Source: Liolophura sinensis (lineage: Eukaryota; Mollusca; Polyplacophora; Chitonida; Chitonidae). From it: 64,000 bases of DNA. The notes under the pieces were generated by a model. The model did not search any database and was not told where the DNA came from. It was given only the letters and a program-made list of their open reading frames with translations. The translations under genes were made by a program, and so were the position numbers. Where the stretch lies: assembly GCF_032854445.1 (NCBI RefSeq), contig NC_088300.1, positions 61,604,984 through 61,668,983 on the forward strand. Direction: 5' to 3'. Position 1 is the first letter of the stretch, and every line of letters starts with the position of its first letter. This document shows positions 1 through 12,426 of the stretch, piece after piece.

Positions 1-195
1 GATCTAGTGCTGCTTCACCGAGACGACTTACCGAAGGTAAGTAAGCCGACTCGCTCGAGCCATTATACTGATACGGGCCAACCAGCCTCTGCACTATCCC
101 CTTAATGCTGAACGCCAAGAGGAAGTTACAACTGTCTCTTTTAAGACCCGAAGGTGTGAAGCGGACGTTCTGCCAACTGAGCCATCGGGCGTGGT
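1..195 (-). mobile_element. SINE-2 copy, tRNA-like head at right, 3' part cut by window start
   Basis: The reverse complement matches the SINE-2 copy near 21.27-21.35 kb (shared core with cccgtatcagtataatggct and ccttcggtaagtcgtct). Read on the minus strand, the right end starts with a tRNA-like box A (tggctcagttgg, plus positions about 178-189), so this is the 5' end of the element. The 3' end with the gacgttaaacccc tail lies off the window. Divergence from the second copy is moderate, so it is not a recent insertion. I do not know its database name. Confidence 0.7.
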
Positions 196-1140
196 GCAGA
201 ACATGACATCTTGCAAAAAGAAAGTAAATGATCACAAATTATTATTCTAAAGACATCAAGGTAACGGTTGGTCTTTTCCAATATCTTTTATCACCATTCG
301 TCATTTCAATAGGAAAGCGTATTATCCTCGAAATCAGCGGGCTAATCAGAGTGCGTTCGACAAAGCCCAAGGATACTCAGGATTTCTTTGTCAGAATTCT
401 CTCTTGTTTTTCGACTTCCGTTGAAGAATTCCTCTCTATAAAAGAATTACCAATCTGATCAAGTCTTCAATGCATTGGCTTGTATTGCAATTTCGGCCCT
501 CGCTGAAAGAAGCCACTCTAATCTTCGGCCACGTTAATTATCTAGATACAACAGCTTCGTCAATATGAACTGCCCCGCTGGCAGAATATCTTTTTTGTGT
601 ATTTTAGGAAATCGAGAGGTAAATTCTACTGAGAAAATGACTGAATTAACTTCACTTTTACTTCGGCAAGAGAGAAATATGAGCCTGTATCAAGGCTTTG
701 AAGTGCAAAAATACTCTTGCGCCGTCCGCGCTGGCGAAGTTACTTGGCCTGTTTTGATAAATTGTGTATATCTCTCGCAAAACAAATATTAACTTTCATT
801 ATTCTAGAGCTACCACCACCAGCGTATTAACGCTAATTTTTCTACTAGGCGCCGAAGATCAACGACGAAAATCATGAGAATTTATATGACGAATAAATAA
901 CTTTGTTAACTGAAAAATTTTAGACATTCCGTGACATCTTATTGCAATTCTAGCAACTGCATCAGCACGCATACATGTAAATCAAAAAACCATATCCTTA
1001 AACAAGTATCTGGGTTGCGCATAAGGAGACTCACCAAGAATACCAATTAAAGTTCGAATTACCTAGCCTACAATTCAACATAATGACCATGCGCACAGTG
1101 ACCATATTGTGAAAAATTACCTTTGCAGCGCTTTTCATTA
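196..1140. other. No recognisable gene
   Basis: AT-rich sequence with two short plus-strand frames (228-458 and 565-792) lacking family motifs and convincing splice or start contexts. Nothing else is supported. Confidence 0.6.
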
Positions 1141-1230
1141 ATTTATTTATCTATTTCCTTATTTATTTATTTTGATTGGCTTTTAACGCGGTAATCAGGA
1201 TATTCTCTCTTATGGCGGTCAGTTTTAGGT
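1141..1230 (-). mobile_element. SINE-1 fragment, degenerate
   Basis: An attta-rich tail is followed by ttgattggcttttaacgcgg, a diverged version of the reversed SINE-1 3' end. Only about 90 bp of the 3' end is recognisable, and no target-site duplication is visible. Confidence 0.5.
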
Positions 1231-1747
1231 TTACCTCTGACATATGCTATCCGAGTACGGAAACTAATAAACGAGCATTGTACACGAATTTGATACGATA
1301 CAATACATTCACCTAGAATATCTTTTCTTCGTCACTGAAACATTTCGACTGCTTCTCTTTGGGTGAATCCTTCCTAATTTCTTACTTCTTATTCATATGG
1401 GGTTTGTGTTGAACGTTGTTTTGAAAATTGGTCGGGCGATTATTGACCTGGAACTTCTATTGTAGTTGGTTAGCTGGTAAAGGAATGCCTGTTTCGACAC
1501 CTAAAACACATACTGTCACCTGTAGAAGGAGGTCAGGCGTATTGATATTGGTGAAAGGCACGTGATAATCAAACTTTATGTAAGACAACTTGAGCGGCCT
1601 TTTGAGCGCTATCGACCTATAGCTAAGGTGAGAAATGTGAACGCTCAGGAATCCCTGGTCAAACCAGCAACTCGTATGTTCTAGAGATTGAAACATCATA
1701 ACTACTATAGGTCACCATGCGACAAACGCTTTTGGGTTTGTCGTACA

Positions 1748-1868
1748 AACGGTCGTGGGTTTGCCCCGGGTTGCAGCCAGATGCCTCACACCATTATGCT
1801 GGCCACCGTCGTGATTGTGAAATATTCTTGAGTACGGCGTAAAACACCAATCAAATAAAGAACTAAAT
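1748..1868 (+). mobile_element. SINE-1 copy, 5' truncated
   Basis: Carries ggtcgtgggtttgccccggg, a diverged middle, then tgaaatattcttgagtacgg, the conserved 3' body of SINE-1, and ends aatcaaataaag. The tRNA-like head is missing. 5' truncation is the usual result of target-primed reverse transcription. Confidence 0.8.
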
Positions 1869-4567
1869 ACCAACGATTCCACTGTGGCCTTCTTCTGACC
1901 ATATTGGGACCAGTGATGTCACTTCAGCTTTTTGCCAGTTGTCACACATAAATTGCTATGTTTCATCATTCGGAATGCATCTTCATTTAAAGCTATGAAT
2001 GCATTTAACAAGTGGACCTTGAAACGTACTATTTCAGGCCAAAAATATTACTGTAACTTCACTGAAACCCTCTGGGTCCCAAAAGGCCACCACAGAATCA
2101 TTTTTTTGTTTTAAATGTATTTTAGACGGTTAGAAAAATTCTAAAAAAAAATGTTGAAACTGTTTCCTTGACAGTGTTTAATGTGATAAATACTTTATTT
2201 TTGTGTTTTCTTTGCGTTTAAATCTATCTGAGAGCTTCGAGGTCATGAGGCCAGTTATTCACGGCTAATTAGCACTAACAAAAGCGGCCATAACGCGTCT
2301 ATAGCTACTCAACTGAAATTTGAAGGCCTGCGGCCTGAAGGTCTATGCCGAATTACAGCCGACAAACGCCAAATAGTTTTGTACTTTACTTGAAGTAGTG
2401 CCGTGTGTAAAAGATACCGTACTTGGATGACCTTCGTATTAATGTAACGGTGTTTCAAATGATATCATTCTCTATAAATAATTAAGTGTTTTGAAGGGAA
2501 TGTCTCCGATCAGTTGACAGATGCACGCCAAAAAATACATCGTTCTGCCGCAGGCTTTTTCCATTAAACACAGACCCCCAGGGTGGCGTGTGACGAGACT
2601 AGCACTCCCCGTTGTCAACAAATAGGCTGTGTGAAGATCATCGAGGGACCAAATATCGACAGACTCATATTTTAAATATTTTTTCCACGGATAATGCACA
2701 CACCACAGAAAGTAATTCTAAAACAAAAGTCTCAAAAGTGAGAGATACATGAATTTCTACCTGACGATGGATGTCTAGGGGATTATTTTCGTAGACGTTT
2801 AATGATAGCTGTATCTGGGCTAAGAATTTACACTAGCTCCGTCTCACTGCACTCTGCTTATTGCATTGTAAGGGCCTATGGGACGTGTATCGTCTATATG
2901 CCTTGCCACTCTCATGCTTATCTGACTGTACTTCACCGCAATATATCACATCACGATTGATAAACACAGCCCTGTCAGCCGAATCAATGTACGTAACACT
3001 TAGGTCTGTATTGTTCGTGTCAGGTTCTTCCTGTCCGTTTGTTTTGCGTCCTGTTGTATGTACCCTGTATAAGTACAAGTGTATGTACGAGTGCAGATTC
3101 TAGTGAACGCTAAGACAAGCACACACGAGAAGAAACGGATATAGATTCCATGCCTTCATTACACATTGTCCAGCGTATAGTCCCGTCGCCCAGTTATTGC
3201 GCTTATTTTGTTATCGTCAGGACCTCATACAAAGGGGTTGGTAAATTTTTCACATCTCATCATCCGCAGTTCACAAGAGAATGGTTAGTAAAATGTGCTA
3301 AGTGAAAGGGGCGTAACATATGTATTACAAATTCCCTGATTCTGCGCATGATCACGGTAAATAAATCTCACTATCGTCAGTTAGGTAGTATACTGCTCCA
3401 TCTAAAATGATATTTGTTAAGTATTATCTACTATAAAGACATGTTAAAACGAACACTGTCAGAATTATACGTTCAATAAAATAATCAGGTGAGGTTATAT
3501 ACAAAGAAACATGATCACCCTAGTCCATCTTCAAAAAATTTGTAGATAATGGTTTTGAGTATATTGTGCACAGTGATAGATACAAAGTGCATTAGCATTA
3601 TTAGAGTATTTATTGACCTATCTGACGATATTACGGTTGTTTGCGAAGAACCCGTTATGGCGAAACACAGTGTTAACTCGGTGGCGTCCTGTTTTTTTTT
3701 TACATTTACTGCCAGCACACAAGCTAATTCCTCAGCCCGCAGTAATTCTATCGCAAACAAGCACTGTTTATAGTCTTCAGTGAATCACAGGCAGAGTCAT
3801 GACAAACGTATAACAGCTTTTGATGACGTGAACAGATATACTGATCAATAAACCGCATGGTAAATGCTGGGATATTAAGTCATAAATCGGTAATACTATA
3901 CCCTTGGTTAAAGGCATACGTTGGTCACGGTCTGATCTATTAAGGATTCTGTTTATTAGCCAAGGGTTGTAGTTTTTTGCACCTTTTTTCTCTCTCACGA
4001 CATGATAAGGTACTTTGTAAGGACTACGATAAAAACAGTACAATAAATTCAGCTTCATGACTTAGTTATGAAAAAACAGTACCAGGTGTCATAAAACGGT
4101 GAGATTTACCTTAGATATAAAGCAAATTCTGAGAATGGATTCAAACAAAACTGTTGAAGCTTAGCGGGAAAGGCAGAAAAAATGGAGTCAAAGGCTTAAA
4201 AAACAAAAACAAAAAACAAAAAACAAAAACGTTTTTCGAAATTGGCCACTTGGTCCGTCCATATATGTATGGGAATATATATCTACTGCATGTGTGGGAT
4301 GAACGATGAAATGCCTGTTACATTATGTTATGTTTCGATTAGGTAGCATTAAACATGACTGTTGAAAGTGCTCACTGATGCCGAGTGCTAGCTGTCAGTG
4401 AATACAAACTAAAAAAAGTTTTCTCATGGGTAACATTTAGCGAAATACACTCATGTGAATTACATAAAGAGGCAGCACAGATTTATCATTTTCTCGGTAC
4501 AATATTTACCACACCACATGACATATGATTATTATCTGCTTGAACCGGAGGTAAGATCTGCTTTTAG
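1869..4567. other. No recognisable gene
   Basis: 2.7 kb of AT-rich sequence. Frames at 2833-3103 and 3515-3773 are open on both strands over the same bases, which argues for chance. Contains only a short A-rich run (listed separately). Confidence 0.55.
4198..4231. repeat. A-rich (CAAAAA)n run
   Basis: Repeated caaaaac/caaaaaac units. A simple repeat without visible mobile-element context. Confidence 0.8.
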
Positions 4568-5221
4568 TTGAACAATTGTAATTTCCAGGTGAGGTTACAT
4601 TCAGATGAGAACAAAGCATCATTCCTGTTTATATACTTTCGATTCCGGTTCCTATTCCATCCGCTTGTTATACACTTGGATACAATGTTATCAAATTCTT
4701 ACCCTAGGTGTGTAGGAGGCCATGTTCTCTTCCTACACTGTGTTTTAATACGAATGTGCAACGGAGGGAAATTAGAACGTAACAGAGTCGAAATATTCTT
4801 CAGGCAAATTGGAGATAGATTTCAGGGTAAATTGGAAGAAATAGCTTCTTCAAGAAAAACAACATACAGGTTAACATCCAATTTCCTCTGCTTCAAATGG
4901 CTTCCAAGAAAGAAAAATGAAAGAACACAAAAACGATCAAAGAAAGAAAAATTATTCTTTATTTTTTTTCGATGGCATTGGCAGAATAGAGGGTTCTTTA
5001 TTCTTAGTCCAGAACACATCTTTCCTTGTTTAATGTCAATATTCACCGTTCAAATGTCTCAACTTTCGGGTTTGACAAATACCTATTTGCTTCTGGGACT
5101 TCGTCTTTTTCCCTCCTCCTTAATATGTTCAAAAAATACCAAAAAGTTGAGTTTGAAAGATTGGAACGCAGCTAATGGGAGTCTGTTGCCTGATACGTCA
5201 AATGTTTCTGACGGAAAATGA
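4568..5221 (+). CDS. Unrecognised open frame of 217 codons
   Basis: The longest non-repetitive open frame in the window, ending in TGA at 5221. It starts only at a TTG; the first ATG lies well inside, near codon 40. The protein is rich in Phe, Leu, Lys and Arg, with a Lys/Arg stretch around residues 114-127 coded by A-rich DNA. No signal peptide, domain or catalytic motif is visible. A splice-donor-like ttccag|gtgagg sits at its beginning, so the left part could equally be intron. Its length is somewhat unusual for AT-rich DNA but the composition is not convincingly coding. A 3' UTR or chance frame is as likely. Confidence 0.15.
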   Translation: MNNCNFQVRLHSDENKASFLFIYFRFRFLFHPLVIHLDTMLSNSYPRCVGGHVLFLHCVLIRMCNGGKLERNRVEIFFRQIGDRFQGKLEEIASSRKTTYRLTSNFLCFKWLPRKKNERTQKRSKKEKLFFIFFRWHWQNRGFFILSPEHIFPCLMSIFTVQMSQLSGLTNTYLLLGLRLFPSSLICSKNTKKLSLKDWNAANGSLLPDTSNVSDGK

Positions 5222-5498
5222 CGGACGTTGCTTTTTGCTTTAGGAGGCTGAAACATAATAGCCCTGATCGGTTGTCCACAAAAATAACAGGCATGTAACA
5301 GCATATTGCGCATTATCCGTCCTTACATCACAGAAAGCTATGATTAGTCTGCATAGCTTCTGCACAAAATCTAATTGCAACATCGCATTACTAAATACAG
5401 TATCTATGATCTGTACGAATACAGGTAACATTACCTTTTGTTTGTGACGAAGAGTGACACGTAGCCGTGGGAGGACAGGCATAGTTGTGTCCGTATAG

Positions 5499-5740
5499 TG
5501 TTTCTGGATGTACAGCTCTACAATTTGAAGCAAAGAATGGTGAAGACAAAACCGTCTGCGGTCGACATTCTAGAGGCCGGATCAAGTAGCTCGTTTTGCA
5601 CAACGGGCTTTGGCCAAGTTCCAGCTCAAATGAACGAGAAAGCACTTTGCATGGAAGAGAACAACCCTCTCCTACAGGCACAGGAATGTAATGAGTCCGT
5701 CAAACAGCTCGCATTGCAGAGACCGTTTACTGTCATATAG
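5499..5740 (+). CDS. Candidate terminal exon or small ORF, unknown product
   Basis: An open frame preceded by a possible 3' splice site (gtgtccgtatag|tg). It has an internal ATG at 5537 in good context (A at -3, G at +4) and ends with TAG at 5738-5740, giving 67 residues from that ATG. The composition is protein-like: mixed charge, few rare residues, a Ser run at about residues 16-19 and an acidic MEENNPLL segment. No family is recognised. A minus-strand frame covers much of the same DNA, so coding is unproven. Confidence 0.3.
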
Positions 5741-6898
5741 TTTTCAACTGACTATAGGAGAGCATTCAACTCCGCCCAAAAGCCAAACATTGCAGAGAGA
5801 TACAGTTTCAATCCATTCGGTTATTAACGATTATCCCCCCTCCCACCGTACTGGAAGCTTTGATCATCAAAGTCAACGCTTACGGCCAATTATCCGCCTA
5901 AAACAGCTGTAACCGGAGATACTTTCGGTTGACTTTAAATTGTCGTGTATAAGTTGTGATACCTTTGGATTTCTCACTCTGAGTACTGAATAGCGCCGCA
6001 TACAGCCAAACCCAAAAACCTTCGCCCGTCGTTTTCCGGACACTGACTGAGCACAAAGATGGCTTAGTCGAGTCACAGAATGGACCGTGTTCACAACACA
6101 CATCGATCCACATCGGCATATAAAACTCTCTCTACGCCTAACATCATATCGTGCAGAGCACTACATTAATTGCGAAAGGGACCACTCTGAAGAGCCTGTT
6201 ATAATAGTTAATATGTTTTCAAAGAGAAATCATTATCAATACAATAATGGATTCACCAATGCAACTCCTTTGAGGACTATAAGAGCGGACGGCAAAATAA
6301 ATACAGGGAAATTTCTTTTCGGATAGACATTAAAAAAACATACGTTAATGCAAACAGTTCCAAGCTATTCTTTGTGGTTTGACTATTTATGGCAGATATT
6401 TACTGCAGCAATTCCCAAACTTTTAACTGTTTGAAAACTTTATTTACCAAAAAAATAAGAATGTATCGTTTATAATGTAGCAACAGAGAATATCATACAC
6501 ATCAGGCATTTGTTGGAATAACCTAAACAGCTCAACTTTATTCATGATATAACTGATTTAACGTTACATACCCAAATACAGGTTAAAAAGCCACACTGGT
6601 TTCATTTTGATGAACGCCCACATGAAGTACACAAAGAACCTTTTTGCAATAGCCGTGACATTTGATGCATGTTTTGCAATAAAACAAGGTTAAAACTGTG
6701 GTATGATATGCCTGAAACATGTTAGGAAAAAACATGTATAAAGTCGAAACTTGTAAGTACATGCAGCCCATACCATTCGTCAACTTCGTTAACAAGTGTA
6801 AATGTATGCGACATCGCTCGTATTGGAGTTCGTGTCGTCTTGCACCCAGGTCCCTCGTTAAGTGAATGTTTTTGTTGAAGTATAGGAGCTCAATGGTA
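5741..6898. other. No recognisable gene
   Basis: Several overlapping short frames (5691-5912 on plus, 5873-6119 on minus, 6087-6326 on plus) without motifs. The rest is AT-rich and featureless by eye. Confidence 0.5.
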
Positions 6899-7090
6899 GG
6901 GTGACCGACCTACCGAGTGACCGACAGATATGCAGACGAACAGATGAACGGACAGGCAGGCAGAGGGACACGCAGACAGGAAGACAGGTAGACAGGCAGA
7001 CGGACAGACAGACCGACAGAGGCAATTGGAGGAACACGCCGACAGGAAGACAGGTAGACAGGCAGCTGGACAGGCAGACGGGCAGGACGA
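6899..7090. repeat. GACA/ACAG-type tetranucleotide repeat region
   Basis: An imperfect run of gaca, cagg and caga units. The 16-mer gacaggaagacaggta recurs inside it near 6975 and 7039. The frames called over it on both strands (Thr/Asp/Arg-rich on plus, Cys/Leu/Pro-rich on minus) are products of the repeat and not genes. Confidence 0.9.
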
Positions 7091-8165
7091 CCCACTTATA
7101 TAGCCGGTTATTTGCAGCAATAAACGATGTTCAAAATGGTATGTATAAGAAAGTGTGTAAAATCTTACACGCAAGTCTTCTCCTGAATGATGGTTGACTT
7201 CACACTAATAACGTCTGAAAGTAATGGTCAAAATTTAAGGCAAAAGTTTAAATACAGACTTCCAGCTCTAATTCCCAGCCTCCAGTATATCCAGGCCCAA
7301 TGTAAAGGACCAATCGAATCAAAGCATTTTATTGCAATCGTTCAAAAGGACACAATGGTTCTCACCTACGCTCAATTCTGCTGATGGTTTGAGCTAGATT
7401 TGTTTTTATTTAATCAATTTTTACGCCATACGCAATAACATGACGGCAGTTAGAATAAATGGAAAAAGAACAAGAGAATGACCTGGCAGAAACGATTGCA
7501 GTATGATCGTGGGGCGAGTTTCTCCTCTAGAAAGTAATCAAGTCGCCACTTAATTCCCTAAAAAATGGAAGCATAGGTCTAGCATTTATAGGTTCGCGCA
7601 AAAATTGCTTCCTCGATCAACTGCAAAGAAAATTCCATTCGTAAAGCAGACCATTACGAAATAAAACTTATGATCAAGTGCCAGCCTTTATTTCACAGCC
7701 TTGCCGTGTGGCCCGTACCTAAACCAGATTGAATATAATACCCTTCTCTGTCAAATTTTCATTTCCCCATTGAGCAAACAAACGTCTTTCAGCAGCAGTG
7801 TCCCTATACGTACAATTTTAATTAGGGAAATGTATTTCAAAAAATGTCTCTATTCTCTATTTCATGCAATCCATGATAAAACCTCCATCAATCAAATCTG
7901 AGAAAGGATGTCCTTTATCTTATCTCTGCACACCACTGACCAACGACAAAGAACACGTTTCGCCTGTAGATATATAGAAAACAATCCAATATACCTGTGC
8001 AATAAATTTAAAAGGAATTGTGGAAGGAAGCATGCTATGGGCATACAATCCATATAAACGCCTGGGCATAAAAAATCCAATTGCTACACCCCCACCCCCA
8101 ACACACACATACAGAAACACGCACACACACTTAATTAGGTCTATTACTGAGTCTATATTACAATA
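7091..8165. other. No recognisable gene; C/CA-rich tract near 8,088-8,130
   Basis: AT-rich DNA followed by an acacccccacccccaacacac tract just before the SINE. Short frames here have no family features. Confidence 0.55.
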
Positions 8166-8417
8166 GGGGGCCACCGTGACCTGGGTGTTAGCGTGCCAGC
8201 GCGGCGCAATGACCCATGCGGGAGCTTCTCGCCACTGCGGTCGCTCTGAGTTCAAGTCCAGTCTACTTGCTGGCTTCCTGTCCGGCCGCACCTAGGAAAG
8301 TCCGCCAGCGACTTGTGCATGGTTTTGGGTCTCTCCCCCCCCCCCCCGTCTCTGTATCCTTCCACCATAATAAAGGAAACATTCTCTCCGACTAACTCCA
8401 ATCAAATAAATCAAATA
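8166..8417 (+). mobile_element. SINE-1 copy, near full length, tRNA-like head
   Basis: Begins with a degraded tRNA head (ggccaccgtgacctgggtgt). It continues through the box B-like gagttcaagtcc, the ccggccgcacctaggaaagt body and a C13 run near 8335-8347, and ends aactccaatcaaataaatc. The C run and substitutions show an old copy. The frame called on its minus strand is an artefact of the element. Confidence 0.8.
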
Positions 8418-9527
8418 CATATATTAATAAATATTACAACAAATTGTTAATACATTTCAGTGAACAATGCATTCGCCTGTTTACAATAATACCAACCATT
8501 CGTCATGTTTCTATAAAAGACAAGCGATTCTGAATACAAAAGAGTTGCCATTGCCTTTGGCCTCCTAATAACTCTTAAATCCCTTTCTATAAAAGACAAG
8601 AAATTTTTTGAAGGCTTCATTTTTTGAAGGCTTCATGATTGGCGAGATATTTACAAGTCTGTATATTCGCGTAGGTGTAAGTGCACTGATGTACCAGTTA
8701 AGTGAGGTTTCAGGCCATAGGAACTGTTATCTCCCAAGACATTGGAAATTGTGTGACGCCTTCAGTACTTTGGTAAACTATTGTCCTCTGGGACCCTCTG
8801 GCTGGGACGCGTCATCCAGTGCCATTATCTAATGAGCCCCTCAGTGCTGGTAAAGCAGAAAATTATTTTTAAGCCTGATTATGAAAACTGTTTCGTTATG
8901 CACATAAGTAACAATTCCACTATTAGCCAATGTGTCTCACCCTGAGTGTCTGCACAAGGTGTTATCATTATAAAGTTTGTATGATGTCTATCGAAGATCA
9001 AGACTTTTTTCGAGCGCTATAGGCAAAGTTCTGTGAAATGGTCTGTCTCCGCGCCGATCTTTTCCCTATACCTCACATTTCTTGATGGGATTAAAACTCA
9101 GAAAATGTGTTATGTTTCGTCTTAAGTTATTCCCTACACGAGCTTGAGTGCCCTGTATGTACACTGAAGTACACTGCCTCCACAAATTAGTTCGTATAAC
9201 GAGGTTTCTGGAAGCATCAGTACCTTAAGTACTTTATATTATTGCAGTTACGTGCCAAGATCCGTACAAATTCTTCGTAAAATTGACTCCGGGTTGATTT
9301 TGCACAAGATGTGACAACTTTATGATGGTAATAGTTTAGTCAGCGACGGCACCATCATTGCAATGTTAGCCAATGTCTCTTGTCTGGAGGGTTTGTACAA
9401 GGTGCTATTGTTATGCATGGCGTCCATTACGGGCCAGAACTTATTCCGTGGCCTTGCCGTCTCTCTCTTGTACCATATAATCTCGGTGTCTCAAGTACAG
9501 CTTTGCCCGATCTTCCTTCTGTTAGTT
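8418..9527. other. No recognisable gene
   Basis: AT-rich. Weak similarity is visible between about 8925-8985 and 9365-9420 (ttagccaatgt, caaggtg), perhaps an old local repeat. No gene is supported. Confidence 0.5.
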
Positions 9528-9655
9528 TATCTCTTTATTTTTACGCTCTGCTCAAGAATATTTCACTCATACGACGGCGATCAGCATTATGGTGCAAGGA
9601 AACCGGGCAGATCCCGGGGGAACTCACGACCATCTGCAGTTTGCTGGTAGACCTT
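9528..9655 (-). mobile_element. SINE-1 copy, 5' truncated
   Basis: The reversed SINE-1 3' body (tttttacgctctgctcaaga, cgatcagcattatggtgcaa, accatctgcagtttgctggt). The tRNA head is absent. Parts of the 95- and 131-codon frames here are translated SINE. Confidence 0.8.
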
Positions 9656-10534
9656 AACACATACTTCCGAGAAACTTATTTACTGGCCATCATCCATTGG
9701 CGCATGCGCATTCTGCATGTACATAGTTCAAAATTCTGGCACCAACGTTTGTGTACTTCAACGACAGACACATAAAACGTTACAGAAAAACGTGACTGAT
9801 ATCAGTTATAAACAGTCGGCTGCACACAGTGAAAATATATTTCCGATGGGCACCTTTTCGCATTGATAGTAGTTCAATACTGATGGTTAGCCTCAGTTGA
9901 TCTCTATTATCTCTGTTGATCTAACAAATACACATGACCTTATATCGGTCAATACTATACATTTTTCTCTACAAATGACACTATCATTTACTGAGGTATT
10001 TTGAATGTTTCACAACATTTAACTTTCAGGGTACTCTTCACTTTGTAATACTCGCATCTTTATCACATCTTTTTTGTGATATCCGTAACTATAGAGCTAA
10101 ACATCTGTTATAGGGTTTGGAAAACGAAATGACAATAACATAGACCATTAAGTACCGATATTTTGCATGTGTCCGGGTTTGCTTCAATCGCATAAAGTTA
10201 TATATTTATAGGTTAGTGGTCCGCCAGCCGTGTTCGAGTACTAAATGAAGAACAGGTGTCTGTTTCAATACAGTTGGTTTAGTTATGGCCCTCAGAACTA
10301 AGATATAACCACACACGTTCAGCACGGGTTTAGCATGGAAAATATAACCTTCTACACTCGAGTCAGACAGCGCCTGTTTGTCGGCTACAAGAAGATACGG
10401 AAAGTAATGACAAAGTAAGTTAACCCTCTCAACCAGCAGTTACTCAGTTGTCTTAAATGTTTTCTAACATGTGCCCAATAAAGAAGATGTAAGAGTGTTG
10501 ACCTTGAACCCATCATTTGCACCACGGACCGCCC
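9656..10534. other. No recognisable gene
   Basis: AT-rich sequence with nothing distinctive on either strand. Confidence 0.55.
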
Positions 10535-10980
10535 TCTTGAGAATTTAGAAAACAGATGGACTAGCCAAACCAGCCCTAAGGCTGCGTGATGTCAACTCTA
10601 ATCTCAAACTGACCATTTCCGAGGCCCTAAAAGAAGTAAAGTCATTATCATTTAAACTATGAAAACTGAGTGAGATGGTTCCGAGAAGCGTCGTATTTAT
10701 CACCCATTTAACCCTGTTGTCAAACTTCACAACAGGCTCCCTTTTTCCTTTTCTGGTAGAGAAAAGCAGAAAAAAAACGAAGTGTTTCCGACTTCGGTCA
10801 GGACATCTCCCAGTTAATAGCTACTTAAAAAGATTCAAGGTAAGAGATTCAGATCTGTGTAATGTTTGTCAGGCTGAGGAGACCACTCATCATGTTTTAC
10901 TCGTGTGTCCGCAGTACACTGCTCAGAGACAAATCTTCTTTTCTGACCTTGTAGACTCGGAATTGTTAACTCAACTCTGA
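10535..10980 (+). pseudogene. Degenerate non-LTR retrotransposon ORF2 tail (RNase H end and C-terminal zinc-finger region)
   Basis: Two frame segments. The first (from about 10555) reads DGLAKPALRLRDV, like the end of a retrotransposon RNase H domain (ADxLAKxAL), and runs into TGA near 10662. The second, in another frame, contains LRSGHLPVNSYLKRF followed by CNVCQAEETTHHVLLVC, a C-x2-C-x7-H-x4-C pattern typical of the end of Jockey/I-type ORF2 proteins. It ends at TGA 10978-10980. Frameshift and stops show it is dead. No reverse transcriptase core is found upstream, consistent with 5' truncation. Confidence 0.75.
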
Positions 10981-11590
10981 GGAGTGTGCTTTGTCCACCG
11001 AAAAATGCAAGTTTAATTTTTAAAGCTGTGGGGAATTATTTATGTAGGATCCACAGATTTTAGGCTACAGGACTGTGGCAATAGTTCTCTATGGATTGAC
11101 TACGGCTGTTTAGATCAGCCTAAATCCCTGAAACACATCTTATTGCCTTGGGGCAAATCATCCCATGGAATGGAGTCGCCATGTAAACTAATACAGGTAT
11201 GTATGTATGATAATTAAGAAATGTACCAGTCTCTGCTGAAAGCAGCCTTAGAATGTTTAACATTAACAGTATTTACCATTTGGTTATTTACAAGGTATTT
11301 AGCAGTTTCTTACCTACACGGTACTTAGTATTTGTATAGCCAAAAAGTATGTATTTCGAATATGATTGGCCAGAAAACATTTTAGTACCTGTTTAGCCAT
11401 GAAGTGGTTAGTCACAGCTTGTTATGCATTCAATGATATCTCTGAGAAATAAAGTACAGTTGCTTCAAAATTTTACCTCGGTAATAAATTATTTTGGCTG
11501 TAGTTGGCGGTACTGCCTGAATTACTGTATTGAAACGGCTTAGAACGAATAAATAACAGAAAATATACAAACCAACAGAAAAACAGAGTG
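10981..11590. other. Probable 3' UTR remnant of the retrotransposon, then unique DNA
   Basis: The sequence to about 11200 (ending near gtatgtatgtatgataatta) could be the element's 3' UTR. Beyond that nothing is recognisable. Confidence 0.3.
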
Positions 11591-11698
11591 AGGTTTAAAG
11601 TGGTAGGTATACGGTATCCAGGAAGATGGGATTTGAACAGGGTACAGCCGTATAATACATATAAAATGTTTGGTTTCACAGGAGTCAGAGTCATGGGA

Positions 11699-11845
11699 AG
11701 TGGAGCAGTGAGTGCAAGGTGCTCGACTCCTAAACTTGAGCCAAACAAGGTTCTGGTTCAACCCCGGATGTGGGCAGGGAATTTGTAGACTCTTTCAGTC
11801 TTACGTTCGTCTTTCAATTATGCGTGCTAATCTGTAAGTTGTCAA
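11699..11845 (+). mobile_element. Possible third tRNA-derived SINE head
   Basis: A tRNA-like stretch with ggtgctcgactcctaaac and a good box B (ggttcaacccc, about 11755-11765), followed by gatgtgggcagggaatttgt and a non-tRNA body. It is not SINE-1 or SINE-2. A second box B-like sequence lies on the minus strand near 11630-11640. No poly-A or clear tail was found, so boundaries are approximate. Confidence 0.4.
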
Positions 11846-12426
11846 TTGTAAGTGGTTTATCGTTACGCTGCGCCAATCCATAAAAAATTCTTTGGTATGG
11901 TATTAAGCCAAATTCAATAATAAAAGAAATCATTAAAAACTGCTATCAGTTTTGCTGACATTAGGGAAACGAATAAAACAAATCATAGCTACAGTGCAGA
12001 AATGGCAGATTTAAAACGTATATATGGCAGTATTAGAAGCGATATGTTTTGAGTTGCACTATGTGATTCATGACCAGGTGATTATTTATTTATGTGGTGG
12101 ATCAGTGTTATAGAGACTTAACCGTGGATCTAAGTACCATCTGTTAGGACAGGACTGAAAGAGTGCTCTACACAGAAGTGGGATTAAAGCCGCTACCGTG
12201 GAACATTTCCTGCAACCACACTTATAGTAGCCGTGAAAAGTTCTAATACTAGGCTCTACCCGGCATTTACGGGATTTGATAAATTCATAGTAACTTCAAA
12301 CGGAATCGACAAAAACGACAGTCATTCAATTTTGCCTGTGGTTTAGTAGAATGAACACCAACTGAAGTGGCACAGTTAATAAATCAGTTACACTTACCTG
12401 TCTCTTGAGGTGACCGTTATGTTAAA
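11846..12426. other. No recognisable gene
   Basis: AT-rich. A minus-strand splice-donor-like gagacaggtaagtg lies at about 12395-12408; no exon could be attached to it. Confidence 0.45.

Noticed and set aside
2833-3103. Pair of antiparallel frames of about 80 codons
   Set aside because: Mutually antisense, no motifs, ordinary for chance in this composition.
6890-7197. Overlapping open frames on both strands (Thr/Asp/Arg-rich and Cys/Pro/Leu-rich)
   Set aside because: They are translations of the GACA/ACAG repeat and have no independent support.
7920-8291. 123-codon minus-strand frame
   Set aside because: Most of it is the antisense of the SINE-1 copy at 8166-8417.
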